A stretch of 49,784 nt of DNA from Desulfarculus sp. Lineage in GTDB: Bacteria > Desulfobacterota > Desulfarculia > Desulfarculales > Desulfarculaceae. The notes beneath the pieces are model-generated. The model saw nothing but the letters and a program-made list of their open reading frames with translations, did not search any database and was not told the DNA's origin. The stretch spans positions 1 to 49,784 of the forward strand of contig QZKP01000073.1 of assembly GCA_003605055.1 (NCBI GenBank). The letters run 5' to 3'. The position numbers and the translations under genes were made by a program. Below, piece after piece: positions 15,290 through 25,552 of this stretch (positions within the stretch are counted from its first letter, which is position 1; each line of letters begins with the position of its first letter).

Positions 15290-15436
15290 GGGCCGCAAAC
15301 TCTCTCTCTACAATCTAGCGCGTTAACTTGAGGCCGCCAGGCCGCGGGTCCATCGTTTCCGGCCCCGGCCGGCCGCCGGACGAGGCCCCCGAAAGGGCCG
15401 CAGCCAGCCCCCCGGGGGGCGGAAGGTTCATGGATC
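15290..15436 (+). promoter_or_regulatory. ilv leader region between leader peptide and ilvD
   Basis: A 147-base untranslated stretch with several GC-rich inverted segments. No stem with a clear T-run terminator is seen. A small hairpin, GCCCC-CCGG-GGGGC (15407-15420), ends directly before the ilvD ribosome binding site GGAAGG (15421-15426). The leader could therefore control translation of ilvD or Rho access rather than a classical intrinsic terminator. The mechanism is inferred. Confidence 0.45.
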
Positions 15437-17113
15437 ATGTCTCTACCCAGCGACGAGGTGAAAAAGGGCCTGCTGCGGGCGCCGCAGCGCTCCCTGCTGC
15501 GGGCCCTGGGCCTGGGGGACGCGGAGATCGCCCGGCCCCTGGTGGGCATCGCCAATTCCTACAACACCGTGGTGCCCGGCCACATGCACCTGGACCGCCT
15601 GGCCCGGCTGGCCGCCGAGGGGGTGCGCCAGGCCGGCGGCACGCCCCTGGAGTTCAACACCATCGGCATCTGCGACGGCCTGGCCATGGGCCACGCGGGC
15701 ATGTACGCCTCCCTGCCCAGCCGGGAGGTGGTGGCCGACAGCGTGGAGCTGATGGCCCGGGCGCACGGGCTGGACGCCCTGGTGCTGGTGGCCTCCTGCG
15801 ACAAGATCGTGCCGGGCATGCTCATGGCCGCCGCCCGCCTGGACCTGCCCGCGCTGATGCTCACCGGCGGGCCCATGGCCGCCGGCCGGCACGAGGGCCG
15901 CCTGGTGGACCTGATCAGCGTCTTCGAGGCCGTGGGCCGGGTGCAGGCCGGCGCCCTCAGCCCCGAGGGCCTGGCCGCCCTGGAGTGCGCGGCCTGCCCG
16001 GGGCCGGGCTCCTGCGCGGGCCTGTTCACGGCCAACACCATGGCCTGCCTGGCCGAGGCCTTGGGCCTGGCCCTGCCCGGCGGGGCCACGGCCCTGGCCC
16101 AGAGCGAGCGCCGGGCCGAGCTGGCCCTGGCCTCGGGCCGGGCGGTGATGGCGCTGCTGGCCCGAGACCGCCGGCCCTCGCAGATCCTGACCCCGGCGGC
16201 CTTTGAGAACGCCTGCCGGGTGGACCTGGCCCTGGGCGGGTCCACCAACACCTGCCTGCACCTGCCGGCCATCGCCCACGAGGCCGGGGTGGAATTCACT
16301 CTCACCGACTTCGACCGCCTGAGCCAGAGCACCCCGCACCTGGCGCTGTTGAGCCCGGCCGGCGAGCACCGCCTGGAGCACCTGGAGGCGGCCGGCGGGG
16401 TGGGCGCGGTGATGAAGGCCCTGGCGCCGCTCCTGCACCTGGAGAGCCCGGCGGTGAACGGCGGCAGCATGGCCGACTACCTGCCGCCGGCGGTCTCGGA
16501 CTACCAGGCCCTGGGCCGGCGGGTCATTGCCGGCCTGGAAGAGCCCCTGAGCCCCCAGGGCGGCATCGCGGTGCTCTTTGGCGACCTGGCCCCGGAGGGC
16601 TGCGTGGTCAAGGCCGCGGCCGTGGCCCCTCAGATGCGCGTGCATGAGGGCCCGGCCCGAGTCTTTGAGCGCGAAGAGGAGGCGGTGGCCGCCTACCAGG
16701 CCGGGGCCATCGCCCCCGGCGAGGTGGTGGTGGTGCGCTACGAGGGGCCGGCCGGCGGGCCGGGCATGCGCGAGATGCTGGCCCTGACCGCCCTCATCGC
16801 CGGCGGCCCCCTCAACGGCAAGGTGGCCCTGGTCACCGACGGCCGCTTCTCCGGCGGCAGCCGGGGGGCGGTGATCGGCCATGTATCCCCCGAGGCCGCC
16901 GCCGGCGGGCCCCTGGCCCTGGTAAAGGACGGCGACCTCATCGCCCTGGACATCCCCGGCCGCGCCATCTCGCTCAAGGTGGCGGAAGCGGAGCTGGCCA
17001 AGCGCCGTAGCGCCTGGCGGCCGCCGGCCCCCCGCTTCGCCCGCGGCGCCCTGGCCCGCTACGCCGCCAGCGTGGGCAGCGCGGCCCAAGGCGCCATCCT
17101 GAAAGGCAACTAG
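15437..17113 (+). CDS. ilvD: dihydroxyacid dehydratase
   Basis: Converts 2,3-dihydroxy-isovalerate and -methylvalerate to the 2-keto acids of valine and isoleucine. It is 558 residues, the normal length. Cluster cysteines are C121 in SCDKIVPGM and C193 in [16 protein letters not shown]. At the third position, where [2Fe-2S] enzymes have Cys, it has Gly48 (VVPGHMHL) like the E. coli enzyme, which points to the oxygen-labile [4Fe-4S] type and fits an anaerobe. The C-terminal [11 protein letters not shown] motif is intact. It is the first structural gene after the leader; the ATG is 11 bases after GGAAGG. Confidence 0.96.
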   Translation: MSLPSDEVKKGLLRAPQRSLLRALGLGDAEIARPLVGIANSYNTVVPGHMHLDRLARLAAEGVRQAGGTPLEFNTIGICDGLAMGHAGMYASLPSREVVADSVELMARAHGLDALVLVASCDKIVPGMLMAAARLDLPALMLTGGPMAAGRHEGRLVDLISVFEAVGRVQAGALSPEGLAALECAACPGPGSCAGLFTANTMACLAEALGLALPGGATALAQSERRAELALASGRAVMALLARDRRPSQILTPAAFENACRVDLALGGSTNTCLHLPAIAHEAGVEFTLTDFDRLSQSTPHLALLSPAGEHRLEHLEAAGGVGAVMKALAPLLHLESPAVNGGSMADYLPPAVSDYQALGRRVIAGLEEPLSPQGGIAVLFGDLAPEGCVVKAAAVAPQMRVHEGPARVFEREEEAVAAYQAGAIAPGEVVVVRYEGPAGGPGMREMLALTALIAGGPLNGKVALVTDGRFSGGSRGAVIGHVSPEAAAGGPLALVKDGDLIALDIPGRAISLKVAEAELAKRRSAWRPPAPRFARGALARYAASVGSAAQGAILKGN

Positions 17114-17130
17114 ACAAGGACCAGAGAAAA

Positions 17131-18885
17131 ATGAACACGCCAGCCAAACCCATAGATCCGCAGCAGAGCGGCCAGCCGTTCACCGGCGCCGACGCGGTGG
17201 TGGCCGGCCTGAAGCACCAAGGGGTGGAGATGATCTTCGGCATGATCGGCGGCCAGATCATGCCGGTCTACGACGCCCTGTTCAAGGACGGCGGCATCAA
17301 GCACATCATCGTGGGCCACGAGCAAGGCGCGGCCCACATGGCCGAGGGCTACGCCCGGGCCACCGGCAAGGTGGGGGTGGTGTTGACCACCTCCGGCCCC
17401 GGGGCCACCAACCTGGTCACCGGCCTGGCCGACGCCTTCATGGACTCCACGCCCCTGGTGGCCATCACCGGTCAGGTGTCCTCGGGCCTGTTGGGCAACG
17501 ACGCCTTCCAGGAGGCGGACATGCGGGGCATCACCATGCCCATCACCAAGCACAACTACCAGATCAACAGCGTGGAGGAGCTGCCCGAGGTGCTGGCCGA
17601 GGCCCTGTTCGTGGCCCTGTCCGGCCGGCCGGGCCCGGTGTTGATAGACCTGCCCCGGGACGTGGCCGTGGCCCCCTGCTCCCGGGTGCTGGCCGCCCCC
17701 AGCGCCCCCACCGGCTACAAGCCGCCCTACCGGGGCCACCCCCTGCAGATCGGCCGGGCCCTGAAGGTGCTCCGGACCGCCCGGCGGCCGGTGATCCTGG
17801 CCGGCGGCGGGGTGGTCAGCGCCGGGGCCCATGAGGAGCTCACGGCCCTGGCCGAGACCGCCGGCATACCGGTGACCACCAGCCTCATGGGCCTGGGAGC
17901 CCTGCCCGCGGACCATGCGCTTTTCCTGGGCATGCCCGGCATGCACGGCACCGGCTACGCCAACCTGGCCCTGCACCAGGCCGACGTGATCCTCTGCGTG
18001 GGCACCCGCCTGGACGACCGCATCACCGGCAAGCTGGAGGCCTTCGCGCCCCGGGCCGCCCTCATCCACGTGGACGTGGACGCCAGCGAGATCGGCAAGA
18101 ACCTGCCCTGCGCGGTGCCCATCGTGGGCGACGCCAAGCCGGTCTTGAAGGCCCTGGCCCAGGGCGCGGCCGGCTGGGAGGCCAAGCCCGACTACGGCCC
18201 CTGGCGCCGGCAGATCGCCGGCTGGAAGCGGCGCTACCCCATGACCTACGCCGAGCGGCCCGGCGTCCTGGCCCCCCAGCGGGTGGTGGAGACCCTGGGC
18301 GCCCTGCTGCCGCCCGAGGCGGTGATCGTCACCGGCGTGGGCCAGCACCAGATGTACACCGCCCAGTTCTACCCCTTCCGCCGGCCGCGCACCCTGATCA
18401 CCAGCGGCGGCCTGGGCACCATGGGCTTCGGCCTGCCCGCGGCCATCGGGGCCAAGCTGGGCCGGCCCGAGCGCGAGGTCTTCCTCATAGACGGCGACGG
18501 CTCCTTCCTGATGACCATCCAGGAGCTGGCCACGGCGGTGCGCTACCGGGTGCCGGTGGTGGCCCTGATCCTCAACAACAGCTTCCTGGGCATGGTGCGC
18601 CAGTGGCAGGAGATGTTCTACGACCAGCGCCAGGCCGAGACCGACCTGCAGCCCCCGCCCTACGCCGAGGTGGCCCGGGCCTTCGGCGGCCTGGGGCGGC
18701 GGGTGACGGCCCAGGAGGATCTGGAGCCGGCCCTGGCCTGGGCCCGCCGGCAGGCGGCCGAGCGCCGGCTGCCGGTGGTGCTGGACGTGGCCGTGCAGCG
18801 CGACGCCCTGGTGCTGCCCATGGTGCCGCCCGGCGGGGCCAACGCCGAGTTCATCCCCTGCCCCGGGCAGAAGAAGGAAGACTAG
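17131..18885 (+). CDS. ilvB: acetolactate synthase large (catalytic) subunit
   Basis: Thiamine diphosphate enzyme that makes acetolactate or acetohydroxybutyrate from pyruvate, the first common step to valine, leucine and isoleucine. It is 584 residues. The catalytic glutamate is E64 in VGHEQGAAHMAEGYAR. The ThDP/Mg2+ motif begins at GDGSFLM and ends at the Asn pair in LILNNSFLG. The FAD-binding middle domain (RPVILAGGGV, GTRLDDRITGK) is complete. It starts 17 bp after ilvD and is followed by its regulatory subunit with 3 bp between them. Confidence 0.97.
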   Translation: MNTPAKPIDPQQSGQPFTGADAVVAGLKHQGVEMIFGMIGGQIMPVYDALFKDGGIKHIIVGHEQGAAHMAEGYARATGKVGVVLTTSGPGATNLVTGLADAFMDSTPLVAITGQVSSGLLGNDAFQEADMRGITMPITKHNYQINSVEELPEVLAEALFVALSGRPGPVLIDLPRDVAVAPCSRVLAAPSAPTGYKPPYRGHPLQIGRALKVLRTARRPVILAGGGVVSAGAHEELTALAETAGIPVTTSLMGLGALPADHALFLGMPGMHGTGYANLALHQADVILCVGTRLDDRITGKLEAFAPRAALIHVDVDASEIGKNLPCAVPIVGDAKPVLKALAQGAAGWEAKPDYGPWRRQIAGWKRRYPMTYAERPGVLAPQRVVETLGALLPPEAVIVTGVGQHQMYTAQFYPFRRPRTLITSGGLGTMGFGLPAAIGAKLGRPEREVFLIDGDGSFLMTIQELATAVRYRVPVVALILNNSFLGMVRQWQEMFYDQRQAETDLQPPPYAEVARAFGGLGRRVTAQEDLEPALAWARRQAAERRLPVVLDVAVQRDALVLPMVPPGGANAEFIPCPGQKKED

Positions 18886-18888
18886 GCC

Positions 18889-19506
18889 ATGGACCGCATG
18901 AGCCCCATATCGGTGTTGGTGCGCAACGAAACCGGGGTGCTCTCCCGGGTCTCGGGGCTGTTCGCCCGGCGCGGCTTCAACATCCATTCCCTGGCCGTGG
19001 GCGAGACCGATGACCCCAACGTCAGCCGCATCAGCGTGGTGGTGGCCGGCGAGCCGCCGGTGATCGAGCAGGTGGTCAAGCAGCTCCGCCGCCTGGTGAG
19101 CGTGATAAAGGTCAGCGACCTCACCGACAAGCCCCGGGTGGAGCGGGGCCTGGCCCTGATCAAGGTCAAGGCCGAGCCGGCCCGGCGCGGCGAGCTGCTG
19201 CAACTGGCGGCCGTGTTCCGGGCCCGGGTGGACCATGTGGACAACGACTGCCTGATCCTGGAGGTGACCGGCAACCGGGAGAAGGTGGAGGCCTTCATAG
19301 ACATCATGCGGCCCCACGGCATCCTGGAGATGGCCCGCACCGGCCAGATCGCCATGGCCCGCGGCCGCGGCCCCATGGCCGACTACTGGGCCGGCGGGGG
19401 CCCGGACCAGCCCGAAGAGGAGGCCACCTATAACCTGGCCCGCACCAGCGACCCCAACTGGGACGGCGAGCAAACCAACGCCTTTCCTGAACGCGAGGAG
19501 AAATAA
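18889..19506 (+). CDS. ilvN: acetolactate synthase small (regulatory) subunit
   Basis: Regulatory partner of IlvB that gives valine feedback. It is 205 residues; an ACT domain at the start ([26 protein letters not shown], quoted here only as positions 6-31) is followed by the second conserved domain ending near residue 160 ([13 protein letters not shown]). The usual IlvH/IlvN has about 160-175 residues, so the last 40 or so ([18 protein letters not shown] onward) are an acidic, probably unstructured tail. The ATG at 18889 has an in-frame second ATG three codons later. Confidence 0.95.
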   Translation: MDRMSPISVLVRNETGVLSRVSGLFARRGFNIHSLAVGETDDPNVSRISVVVAGEPPVIEQVVKQLRRLVSVIKVSDLTDKPRVERGLALIKVKAEPARRGELLQLAAVFRARVDHVDNDCLILEVTGNREKVEAFIDIMRPHGILEMARTGQIAMARGRGPMADYWAGGGPDQPEEEATYNLARTSDPNWDGEQTNAFPEREEK

Positions 19507-19510
19507 GGAA

Positions 19511-20506
19511 ATGAGCCTGAACATCTACTATCAAAAAGACTGCGACCTGAACCTGCTCAGCAACGCCGCCATCTGCGTGCTGGGCTACGGCAGCCAGGGC
19601 CGGGCCCACGCCCGCAACCTGGCCGACAGCGGCTGCCGGGTGGTGGTGGGCCTGCGCGAGGCCTCCGGGAGCTGGGAGCTGGTCAAGGGCGACGGCCTGG
19701 AGCCGGCCGAGGTCAGCCAGGCCGTGCGCCAGGCGGACATCATCTGCTTCCTGCTGCCCGACCCGGCCCAGCCGGCGGTGTATGAGAGCCTGGTGGCGCC
19801 CAACCTGAAGCCCGGGGCCACCCTCTTGTTCGCCCACGGCTTCAACCTGCACTACGGCCAGATCAGCCCGCCGCCGGAGGTGGACGTGATCATGGTGGCC
19901 CCCAAGGGCCCGGGCAAGCTGGTGCGCGACCTCTACGAGCAGGGCCAGGGCGTGCCCTGCCTCATCGCCGTGGCCCAGGACGCCAGCGGCCGGGCCAAGC
20001 AGACTGCCCTGGCCTACGCCGCCGGCATCGGCGGGGCCCGGGCCGGGGTCATCGAGACCACCTTCGCCGAGGAGACCGAGACCGACCTGTTCGGCGAGCA
20101 GGCGGTACTCTGCGGCGGGCTCTCGGCCCTGATGAAGGCCGGCTTCGAGACCCTGGTGGAGGCGGGCTACGCCCCGGAGATGGCCTACTTCGAGTGCATC
20201 CACGAGACCAAGCTCATCGTGGACCTCATCTACCAGGGCGGCCTGAAGAAGATGCGCCGCTTCGTCAGCGACACGGCCAAGTTCGGCGACATCACCCGCG
20301 GACCCCGCGTTGTGGACGAATACGTAAAAGAGGAGATGCGCGAGATCCTGGCCGAGATCAAGGACGGCCGCTTCGCCCGGGAGTGGATCCTGGAGAACCA
20401 GGCCAACCGTCCCATGTACAACGCCCTGCTCCGGGCCGAGGAGGCGCACCCGGTGGAGGAGGTGGGCGCCCGCCTGCGCTCCATGATGGGTTGGCTGGAT
20501 GACTAG
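19511..20506 (+). CDS. ilvC: ketol-acid reductoisomerase (class I)
   Basis: Mg2+- and NAD(P)H-dependent enzyme that isomerises and reduces acetolactate to dihydroxyisovalerate. It is 331 residues, the short class I form. The dinucleotide motif is [13 protein letters not shown] (from G25). The cofactor-choice loop reads GLREASGSW, with Arg and Ser consistent with NADPH. The metal-binding block [16 protein letters not shown] and the C-terminal knot domain ([17 protein letters not shown]) are present. Starts 4 bp after ilvN with AAGGA upstream. Confidence 0.97.
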   Translation: MSLNIYYQKDCDLNLLSNAAICVLGYGSQGRAHARNLADSGCRVVVGLREASGSWELVKGDGLEPAEVSQAVRQADIICFLLPDPAQPAVYESLVAPNLKPGATLLFAHGFNLHYGQISPPPEVDVIMVAPKGPGKLVRDLYEQGQGVPCLIAVAQDASGRAKQTALAYAAGIGGARAGVIETTFAEETETDLFGEQAVLCGGLSALMKAGFETLVEAGYAPEMAYFECIHETKLIVDLIYQGGLKKMRRFVSDTAKFGDITRGPRVVDEYVKEEMREILAEIKDGRFAREWILENQANRPMYNALLRAEEAHPVEEVGARLRSMMGWLDD

Positions 20507-20597
20507 GCGCGCGCCGCAGGCACCGGGCCGCCGCCGGGCGGCCGCAAATAAAGGAGGACCTTGCTCTCATGGGGATTTAACGCTCAGAGACAACGAG

Positions 20598-22130
20598 GTG
20601 AAGGTGTTTGACACCACCCTGCGCGACGGCGAGCAGATGCCGGGGCTGGCCTTTTCCGTGGCCGACAAGCTGGCCCTGGCCCGGCGCCTGGACGAGTTGG
20701 GGGTGGACGTCATCGAGGCCGGCTTCCCGGTCAACTCGCCCGAGGAGGCCGAGGCCATGCGCCGCATCGCCGGCGAGGCGGGCTGTATGGTCTGCGGCAT
20801 GGCCCGGGCCGTGCCCGCGGACGTGGCGGCGGTGATCGCCTGCCGGGCGGGCATGGTGGACGTGATCTGCTCCACCAGCCCCATCCACATGCAGGCCGCC
20901 TCGCTCAGCACGCCTAAGCAGGTGCTGGCCCAGAGCGTGGCCGCCGTGGCCCAGGTCAAGGACGCGGGCCTCCTGGCCATGTTCACGCCCATGGACGCCA
21001 CCCGCAGCGAGCTGCCCTTCCTGCGCGAGGTCTGCGCGGCGGCGGCCGAGGCCGGGGCGGACTGGATCGGCCTGACCGACACGGTGGGGGTGGGCACGCC
21101 CGGTTCCATCGCGGCCATGGTGCGCGCCATAAAGGAGGCGGTGCCGGTGCCGCTGTCCATCCACTGCCACGACGACTTCGGCCTGGCCGCGGCCAACACC
21201 CTGGCCGGGGTGGAGGCCGGCGCCCAGATGGTCCAGGTCTGCCTGGGCGGCCTGGGCGAGCGGGCGGGCAACGCGGCCCTGGAGGAGGTGGTCATGGCCC
21301 TCACCTGCCTGCACGGCCTGAGCACCGGCGTGAAGACCGACCGGCTGTACGCGGCCAGCCGCTATCTGGAGCGCCTCAGCGGGGTGGCGGTGCCGCCCAA
21401 CAAGCCGGTGGTGGGTTCTAACGCCTTCGCCCACGAGAGCGGCATCCACGCCGCGGGCATGAGCCGCGACCAGCGCGCCTTCGAGCCCGGCCTGATGACC
21501 CCGGAGATGGTGGGCCACCGCCGCCGCCTGGTGGTGGGCAAGCACGCGGGCAAGCACGGCATCCAACTGGCCCTGGGCGAGGCCGGCCTGGAGCCCAACC
21601 CCGAGGAGCTGGCCGAGATCGTCACCCGGGTGCGCAGCCTGGGGGCCCAGGGCAAGCAGGTGATGAGCGCGGACCTGTTCGCCATCGCCGAGAGCGTTAT
21701 GACCAAGGTGCCCAAGAACCTGCGTGCTATAGTGTTGGAGCAGTTGGTGGTGACCACCGGCGACAAGATCGAGCCCACGGCCACGGTCATGGCCCGGGTG
21801 CGCGGCCAGAGCCGGGTGGAGGCCCAGACCGGCCAGGGGCCGGTGGACGCCGCCTGCCGGGCCGTGCGGCGCATGCTGGGCGGCGACCCGGCGGTGGACA
21901 TCGCCGAGTACCACGTGGACGCCATCACCGGCGGCAGCGACGCCACGGTGCGGGTGAGCATCACGGTCAGCGACGACAGCGGCCGCCGGGCCAGCGCCCA
22001 GGCCGCCCACGTGGACATCGTGCGCGCCTCGGTGGAGGCCCTGATCGCGGCCATCAACCATCTCATCCGCCTGCGCAGCCGGGCGGGCCAGGACGCGGAG
22101 AAACCGGCCAAACATGCCCACGTTGCTTGA
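20598..22130 (+). CDS. leuA: 2-isopropylmalate synthase (alpha-isopropylmalate/homocitrate synthase family)
   Basis: Condenses acetyl-CoA with 2-ketoisovalerate, the first step to leucine. Motifs: [13 protein letters not shown] at the start, HCHDDFG for metal binding, [25 protein letters not shown], and a C-terminal regulatory domain ([17 protein letters not shown]). The N-terminal part resembles archaeal-type and homocitrate-synthase-like enzymes; leuA is chosen from the context with leuCDB. The start is uncertain. I give GTG at 20598, which has no good ribosome binding site. The frame is open back to an ATG at 20499 inside ilvC. The best ribosome binding site (AAGGAGG, 20551-20557) is followed by an ATG at 20569 in the wrong frame; one more G in the G-run at 20571-20574 would join it to leuA. 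Confidence 0.88.
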   Translation: MKVFDTTLRDGEQMPGLAFSVADKLALARRLDELGVDVIEAGFPVNSPEEAEAMRRIAGEAGCMVCGMARAVPADVAAVIACRAGMVDVICSTSPIHMQAASLSTPKQVLAQSVAAVAQVKDAGLLAMFTPMDATRSELPFLREVCAAAAEAGADWIGLTDTVGVGTPGSIAAMVRAIKEAVPVPLSIHCHDDFGLAAANTLAGVEAGAQMVQVCLGGLGERAGNAALEEVVMALTCLHGLSTGVKTDRLYAASRYLERLSGVAVPPNKPVVGSNAFAHESGIHAAGMSRDQRAFEPGLMTPEMVGHRRRLVVGKHAGKHGIQLALGEAGLEPNPEELAEIVTRVRSLGAQGKQVMSADLFAIAESVMTKVPKNLRAIVLEQLVVTTGDKIEPTATVMARVRGQSRVEAQTGQGPVDAACRAVRRMLGGDPAVDIAEYHVDAITGGSDATVRVSITVSDDSGRRASAQAAHVDIVRASVEALIAAINHLIRLRSRAGQDAEKPAKHAHVA

Positions 22131-23511
22131 CAAGATCTGGAAGAGCCACCTGGTGCGGCCCGGCGATGGCCGGCCGGACCTGCTCTACGTGGACCGCCAC
22201 CTGGTGCACGAGGTCACCACGCCCCAGGCCTTCGCGGCCCTCGCGCGCGAGGGCCGCAAGGTGCGCCGGCCCGACCTGACCTTCGCGGTCTGCGACCACG
22301 TGCTGTCCACGGAAAACCGCGACCGACCCCTGGCCGATCCCGTGGCCGAGGAGCAGCTAAAGGCCCTGGAGGCCAACACCGCCGCGCACCGCATCACCTA
22401 CTTCGGCCAGGACGATCCCCGCCAGGGGGTGATCCACGTGACCATGCCCGAGCTGGGCCTTATCCTGCCCGGGCAGGTGGTGATCGCCGGCGACAGCCAC
22501 ACCGCCACCCACGGGGCCCTGGGCGCCCTGGCCTTCGGCGTGGGCACCAGCGAGGTGGAGCACGTGCTGGCCACCCAGACCCTGCCCCAGGACCGGCCGC
22601 GCAGCCTGGGCTTAAGCGTAGAGGGCGAACTGCCCGCCGGCTGCGGGGCCAAGGACCTGATCCTCTACGTCATCGGCCGCCTGGGCACCGCCGGCGGCAC
22701 CGGCTGCGCCATCGAGTATTTGGGCCCGGCCGTCCGCGGCCTGTCCCTGGAGGGCCGCCTGAGTGTGTGCAACATGAGCATCGAGTGCGGGGCCAAGGCC
22801 GGCCTGATCGCCCCGGACGAAGTCACCTACGCCTGGCTGCGGGGGCGGCCCTACGCCCCGTCCGGCGCGGACTGGCGGCAAGCCCTGGAGTTTTGGAAGA
22901 GCCTGCCCAGCGACCCGGGCGCCCGCTACGACCGCCAGGAGTCCGTGGACATCAGCGGCCTGGAGCCCCAGGTGACCTGGGGCACCAACCCCGGCCAGGT
23001 GGCCCCGGTGAGCGCTTCGGCGCCGGACCCGGCGGCCCTGTCCGACCCGGCGCAGGCCAAGGAGGCGGCCCAGGCCCTGGAGTTCATGGACCTGAAGCCC
23101 GGCCAGGCCCTGAGCCAGGCGCCCATTGACTATGTGTTCATCGGCTCCTGCACCAACGGCCGCCTGGAGGACCTGGCCGCGGCCGCCGCCGTGCTGCGCG
23201 GCCGCCGGGTGGCCCCGGGCGTCACGGCCCTGGTGGTGCCCGGCTCCATGCAGGTCAAGGCCCAGGCCGAGGCCGCGGGCCTGGACCGGGTGTTCATCGA
23301 GGCCGGCTGCCAGTGGCGGCTGCCGGGCTGCTCCATGTGCCTGGCCATGAACCCGGACGTGCTGCCGGCCGGGGCGCGCTGCGCCTCCACCAGCAACCGC
23401 AACTTCAAGCACCGCCAGGGCCAGGGCGGCCGCACCCACCTGTGCAGCCCGGCCACGGCCGCGGCCAGCGCCATCAAGGGCCGCCTGAGCGACCCGCGGG
23501 AGTATTTGTAG
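22114..23511 (+). CDS. leuC: 3-isopropylmalate dehydratase large subunit
   Basis: Aconitase-like [4Fe-4S] enzyme that isomerises 2- to 3-isopropylmalate with LeuD. It is 465 residues, the bacterial LeuC length. Conserved blocks: VCDHVLST near residue 60, [35 protein letters not shown], and the cluster pair in [10 protein letters not shown], followed by [14 protein letters not shown]. The ATG overlaps the end of leuA by 17 bases, so translation is coupled. Two palindromic repeats fill the 219-bp gap to leuD. Confidence 0.96.
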   Translation: MPTLLDKIWKSHLVRPGDGRPDLLYVDRHLVHEVTTPQAFAALAREGRKVRRPDLTFAVCDHVLSTENRDRPLADPVAEEQLKALEANTAAHRITYFGQDDPRQGVIHVTMPELGLILPGQVVIAGDSHTATHGALGALAFGVGTSEVEHVLATQTLPQDRPRSLGLSVEGELPAGCGAKDLILYVIGRLGTAGGTGCAIEYLGPAVRGLSLEGRLSVCNMSIECGAKAGLIAPDEVTYAWLRGRPYAPSGADWRQALEFWKSLPSDPGARYDRQESVDISGLEPQVTWGTNPGQVAPVSASAPDPAALSDPAQAKEAAQALEFMDLKPGQALSQAPIDYVFIGSCTNGRLEDLAAAAAVLRGRRVAPGVTALVVPGSMQVKAQAEAAGLDRVFIEAGCQWRLPGCSMCLAMNPDVLPAGARCASTSNRNFKHRQGQGGRTHLCSPATAAASAIKGRLSDPREYL

Positions 23512-23554
23512 GACGGGCGCGCGCCCCCTGCGGGGGGGGCGGGGGCAGGAAAGA

Positions 23555-23581
23555 GGGAGGGGGTAAACCCCTCCCCTACAT
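23555..23581. repeat. palindromic repeat GGGAGGGG-n-TAAACCCCTCCC
   Basis: An imperfect palindrome ending CCCCTCCCCTACAT; nearly the same 27 bases recur at 29918-29944 with one internal change. Lies in the leuC-leuD gap. Confidence 0.7.
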
Positions 23582-23646
23582 GAAGAGGACGGAGCTCGGC
23601 CCCGCCTTCTCATGAAAACCGACGGAGCCTTATTCTTATCCGTGCA

Positions 23647-23668
23647 GGGGCGGGGTTTATCCCCGCCC
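23647..23668. repeat. palindromic repeat GGGGCGGGGTTTATCCCCGCCC
   Basis: A near-perfect palindrome related to 29871-29892, where it reads GGGACGGGGTTTAGCCCCGC. It accompanies the 23555-23581 unit in the leuC-leuD gap. Confidence 0.7.
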
Positions 23669-23730
23669 ATAAATGGCGAGGTCCTGGCCTCGCCCAGCCA
23701 ACCACCGGACCCGGGAGAGAACTGACGCCC

Positions 23731-24354
23731 ATGCAGAAATTCACCACCTTCACCGGCATCGTGGTCCCCCTGGACATGGCCCACGTGGACACGGACCAGA
23801 TCGTGCCCAAGCAGTTCCTCAAGCGCGTGCAGCGCGAGGGCTTCGGCCAGGTGCTGTTCCACCACCATCGCTTCGACCAGGCGGGCCAGGTGGTGGACAC
23901 CTTCGTGCTCAATCACCCCCGCTACGCCAAGGCCTCCATCCTGCTGGCCCGGGAGAACTTCGGCTCCGGCTCCTCCCGGGAGCACGCGCCCTGGGCCCTG
24001 ATGGACTACGGCTTCAAGGTGCTCATCGCGCCCAGCTTCGCGGACATCTTCAAGAATAACTGCTTCCAGATCGGCCTGTTGTCCATCGAGCTGGCCGGCG
24101 AACTGGTGGACGAGTGGTTCAAGCGGGTGGCCTCCCAGTCCGGCTACAGAATCACCGTGGACCTGGCCGGCCAGACCCTGACCGGCTCCGACGGCTTCGC
24201 CTGCTTCTTCGCGGTGGACCCCCACCGCAAGCACTGCCTTCTTAATGGCCTGGACGACATCGGCCTGACCCTGGAGCACGAGGACCGTATCGCGGCCTAC
24301 GAGCGGGCCCACGCCGCGCCCTGGCAGGCCGGGGCCCCGGAGGCGCGCTCATGA
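23731..24354 (+). CDS. leuD: 3-isopropylmalate dehydratase small subunit
   Basis: Partner of LeuC that carries the swivel domain. It is 207 residues, the typical bacterial length. Family features: [15 protein letters not shown] near the start, [16 protein letters not shown] with the substrate-binding serines, and [19 protein letters not shown]. Separated from leuC by 219 bp with repeats but probably co-transcribed. GGAGAG lies about 12 bases upstream of the ATG. Its stop overlaps the leuB start (ATGA). Confidence 0.96.
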   Translation: MQKFTTFTGIVVPLDMAHVDTDQIVPKQFLKRVQREGFGQVLFHHHRFDQAGQVVDTFVLNHPRYAKASILLARENFGSGSSREHAPWALMDYGFKVLIAPSFADIFKNNCFQIGLLSIELAGELVDEWFKRVASQSGYRITVDLAGQTLTGSDGFACFFAVDPHRKHCLLNGLDDIGLTLEHEDRIAAYERAHAAPWQAGAPEARS

Positions 24355-25403
24355 GCGGCCAGCCGTACCCCATCGCGGTGATCCCCGGCGACGGCATCGG
24401 GCCGGAGGTGGTGGAGGCCGAGCTGCTGGTGCTGGCCGCCAGCGGCGTGGACTTCACTTTCAGCGAGCACCCGGCCGGCGACGCGGAGCTGGCCCGCAGC
24501 GGCGCGGCCCTGCCCGCGGCCACCCTGGCCGCGGCCAAGGCGGCCCAAGCGGTGGTGTTCGGGGCCGCGGGCGCCACGGCCAAGGACGTGATCCTGCGCC
24601 TGCGCGCGGAGCTGGCCACCAACGTGAACCTGCGGCCGGCCAAGGCCTACGCGGGCGCGCCCTGCCTGCGGCCGGAGACGGACCTGATCGTGGTGCGCGA
24701 AAACAGCGAGGGGCTCTACGTGGGCCGCGAGGAGCTGGTCGAGCCGGGCATGGCCACGGCCACCCGCCTCATCACCGACCGGGCCTCCTTTGCCATCGCC
24801 CGCTACGCCCTGCAGTACGCGGCCGACAACGGCTATAACAAAGTGACCGCGGTACACAAGGTCAACGTGCTGCAGATCACGGACCAGGTGTTCCTGGACG
24901 CCTGCCGCCGGGCCGCGGCCGAGTTCCCCCAGCTCAGCTACGAGGAGGCCCTGGTGGACTCGGTGGCCATGCGCATGGTGCTGCGGCCCAGCGACTTTCA
25001 GGTCATGGTCACCACCAACCTCTTCGGCGACATCCTCTCCGACCTGGCCGCCGGGCTCATCGGCGGGCTGGGCCTGTGCCCCAGCGCCAACCTGGGGCCC
25101 CAGCACGCCCTGTTCGAGCCGGTGCACGGCTCGGCGCCGGACATCGCCGGCCAGGGCCGGGCCAACCCGGCCGCGGCCATCCTCTGCGGGGCCATGCTGC
25201 TGCGGCACCTGGGCCACCGGGACGAGGCCGCGCGGGTGGAGGCGGCGCTCACCGCCTGCCTGGCCGCGGGCCAGACCACCCCGGACCTGGGCGGCAGGCT
25301 CTCCACCATGGACATGGCCCGGGCGGTGACCCAGCGCATAGAGGCCAGGGCTGGCGCGCCCCGGTCCGGGCCCGGCGGCGGCGCCAAGCACCCGAAGGCC
25401 TAA
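24351..25403 (+). CDS. leuB: 3-isopropylmalate dehydrogenase, isocitrate/homoisocitrate-like type
   Basis: NAD-dependent beta-decarboxylating dehydrogenase of 350 residues; in this context it oxidises 3-isopropylmalate. Motifs: [15 protein letters not shown], a substrate helix [56 protein letters not shown] and [15 protein letters not shown]. The VREN-S-EG form differs from common bacterial LeuB (VREL-T-GGIYFG) and is the form of archaeal LeuB, homoisocitrate and NAD-isocitrate enzymes. The gene overlaps leuD by four bases, so leucine synthesis is by far the likeliest role. The C-terminal 20 residues are a Gly/Pro/Arg-rich tail. Confidence 0.88.
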   Translation: MSGQPYPIAVIPGDGIGPEVVEAELLVLAASGVDFTFSEHPAGDAELARSGAALPAATLAAAKAAQAVVFGAAGATAKDVILRLRAELATNVNLRPAKAYAGAPCLRPETDLIVVRENSEGLYVGREELVEPGMATATRLITDRASFAIARYALQYAADNGYNKVTAVHKVNVLQITDQVFLDACRRAAAEFPQLSYEEALVDSVAMRMVLRPSDFQVMVTTNLFGDILSDLAAGLIGGLGLCPSANLGPQHALFEPVHGSAPDIAGQGRANPAAAILCGAMLLRHLGHRDEAARVEAALTACLAAGQTTPDLGGRLSTMDMARAVTQRIEARAGAPRSGPGGGAKHPKA

Positions 25404-25442
25404 AAAGAGACGAGGCGCCGCGGTCGTCGCCTAATATGGGGT

Positions 25443-25448
25443 TATAAT
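25443..25448 (+). promoter_or_regulatory. possible -10 element before the PASTA gene
   Basis: A perfect TATAAT in an AT-rich patch 104 bases before the PASTA gene and 39 bases after leuB. No good -35 is found 16-18 bases upstream, so support is weak. Confidence 0.3.
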
Positions 25449-25552
25449 GTAATAGGGCCTTGGGAGCGGCTGCCCCCCACCGGCGACCCCGCCGGCCGGG
25501 GCGGCAGAGCGTGCATGGCTGACAGTTCCTTTGCCGAGAAGGGAGGGGAGTC

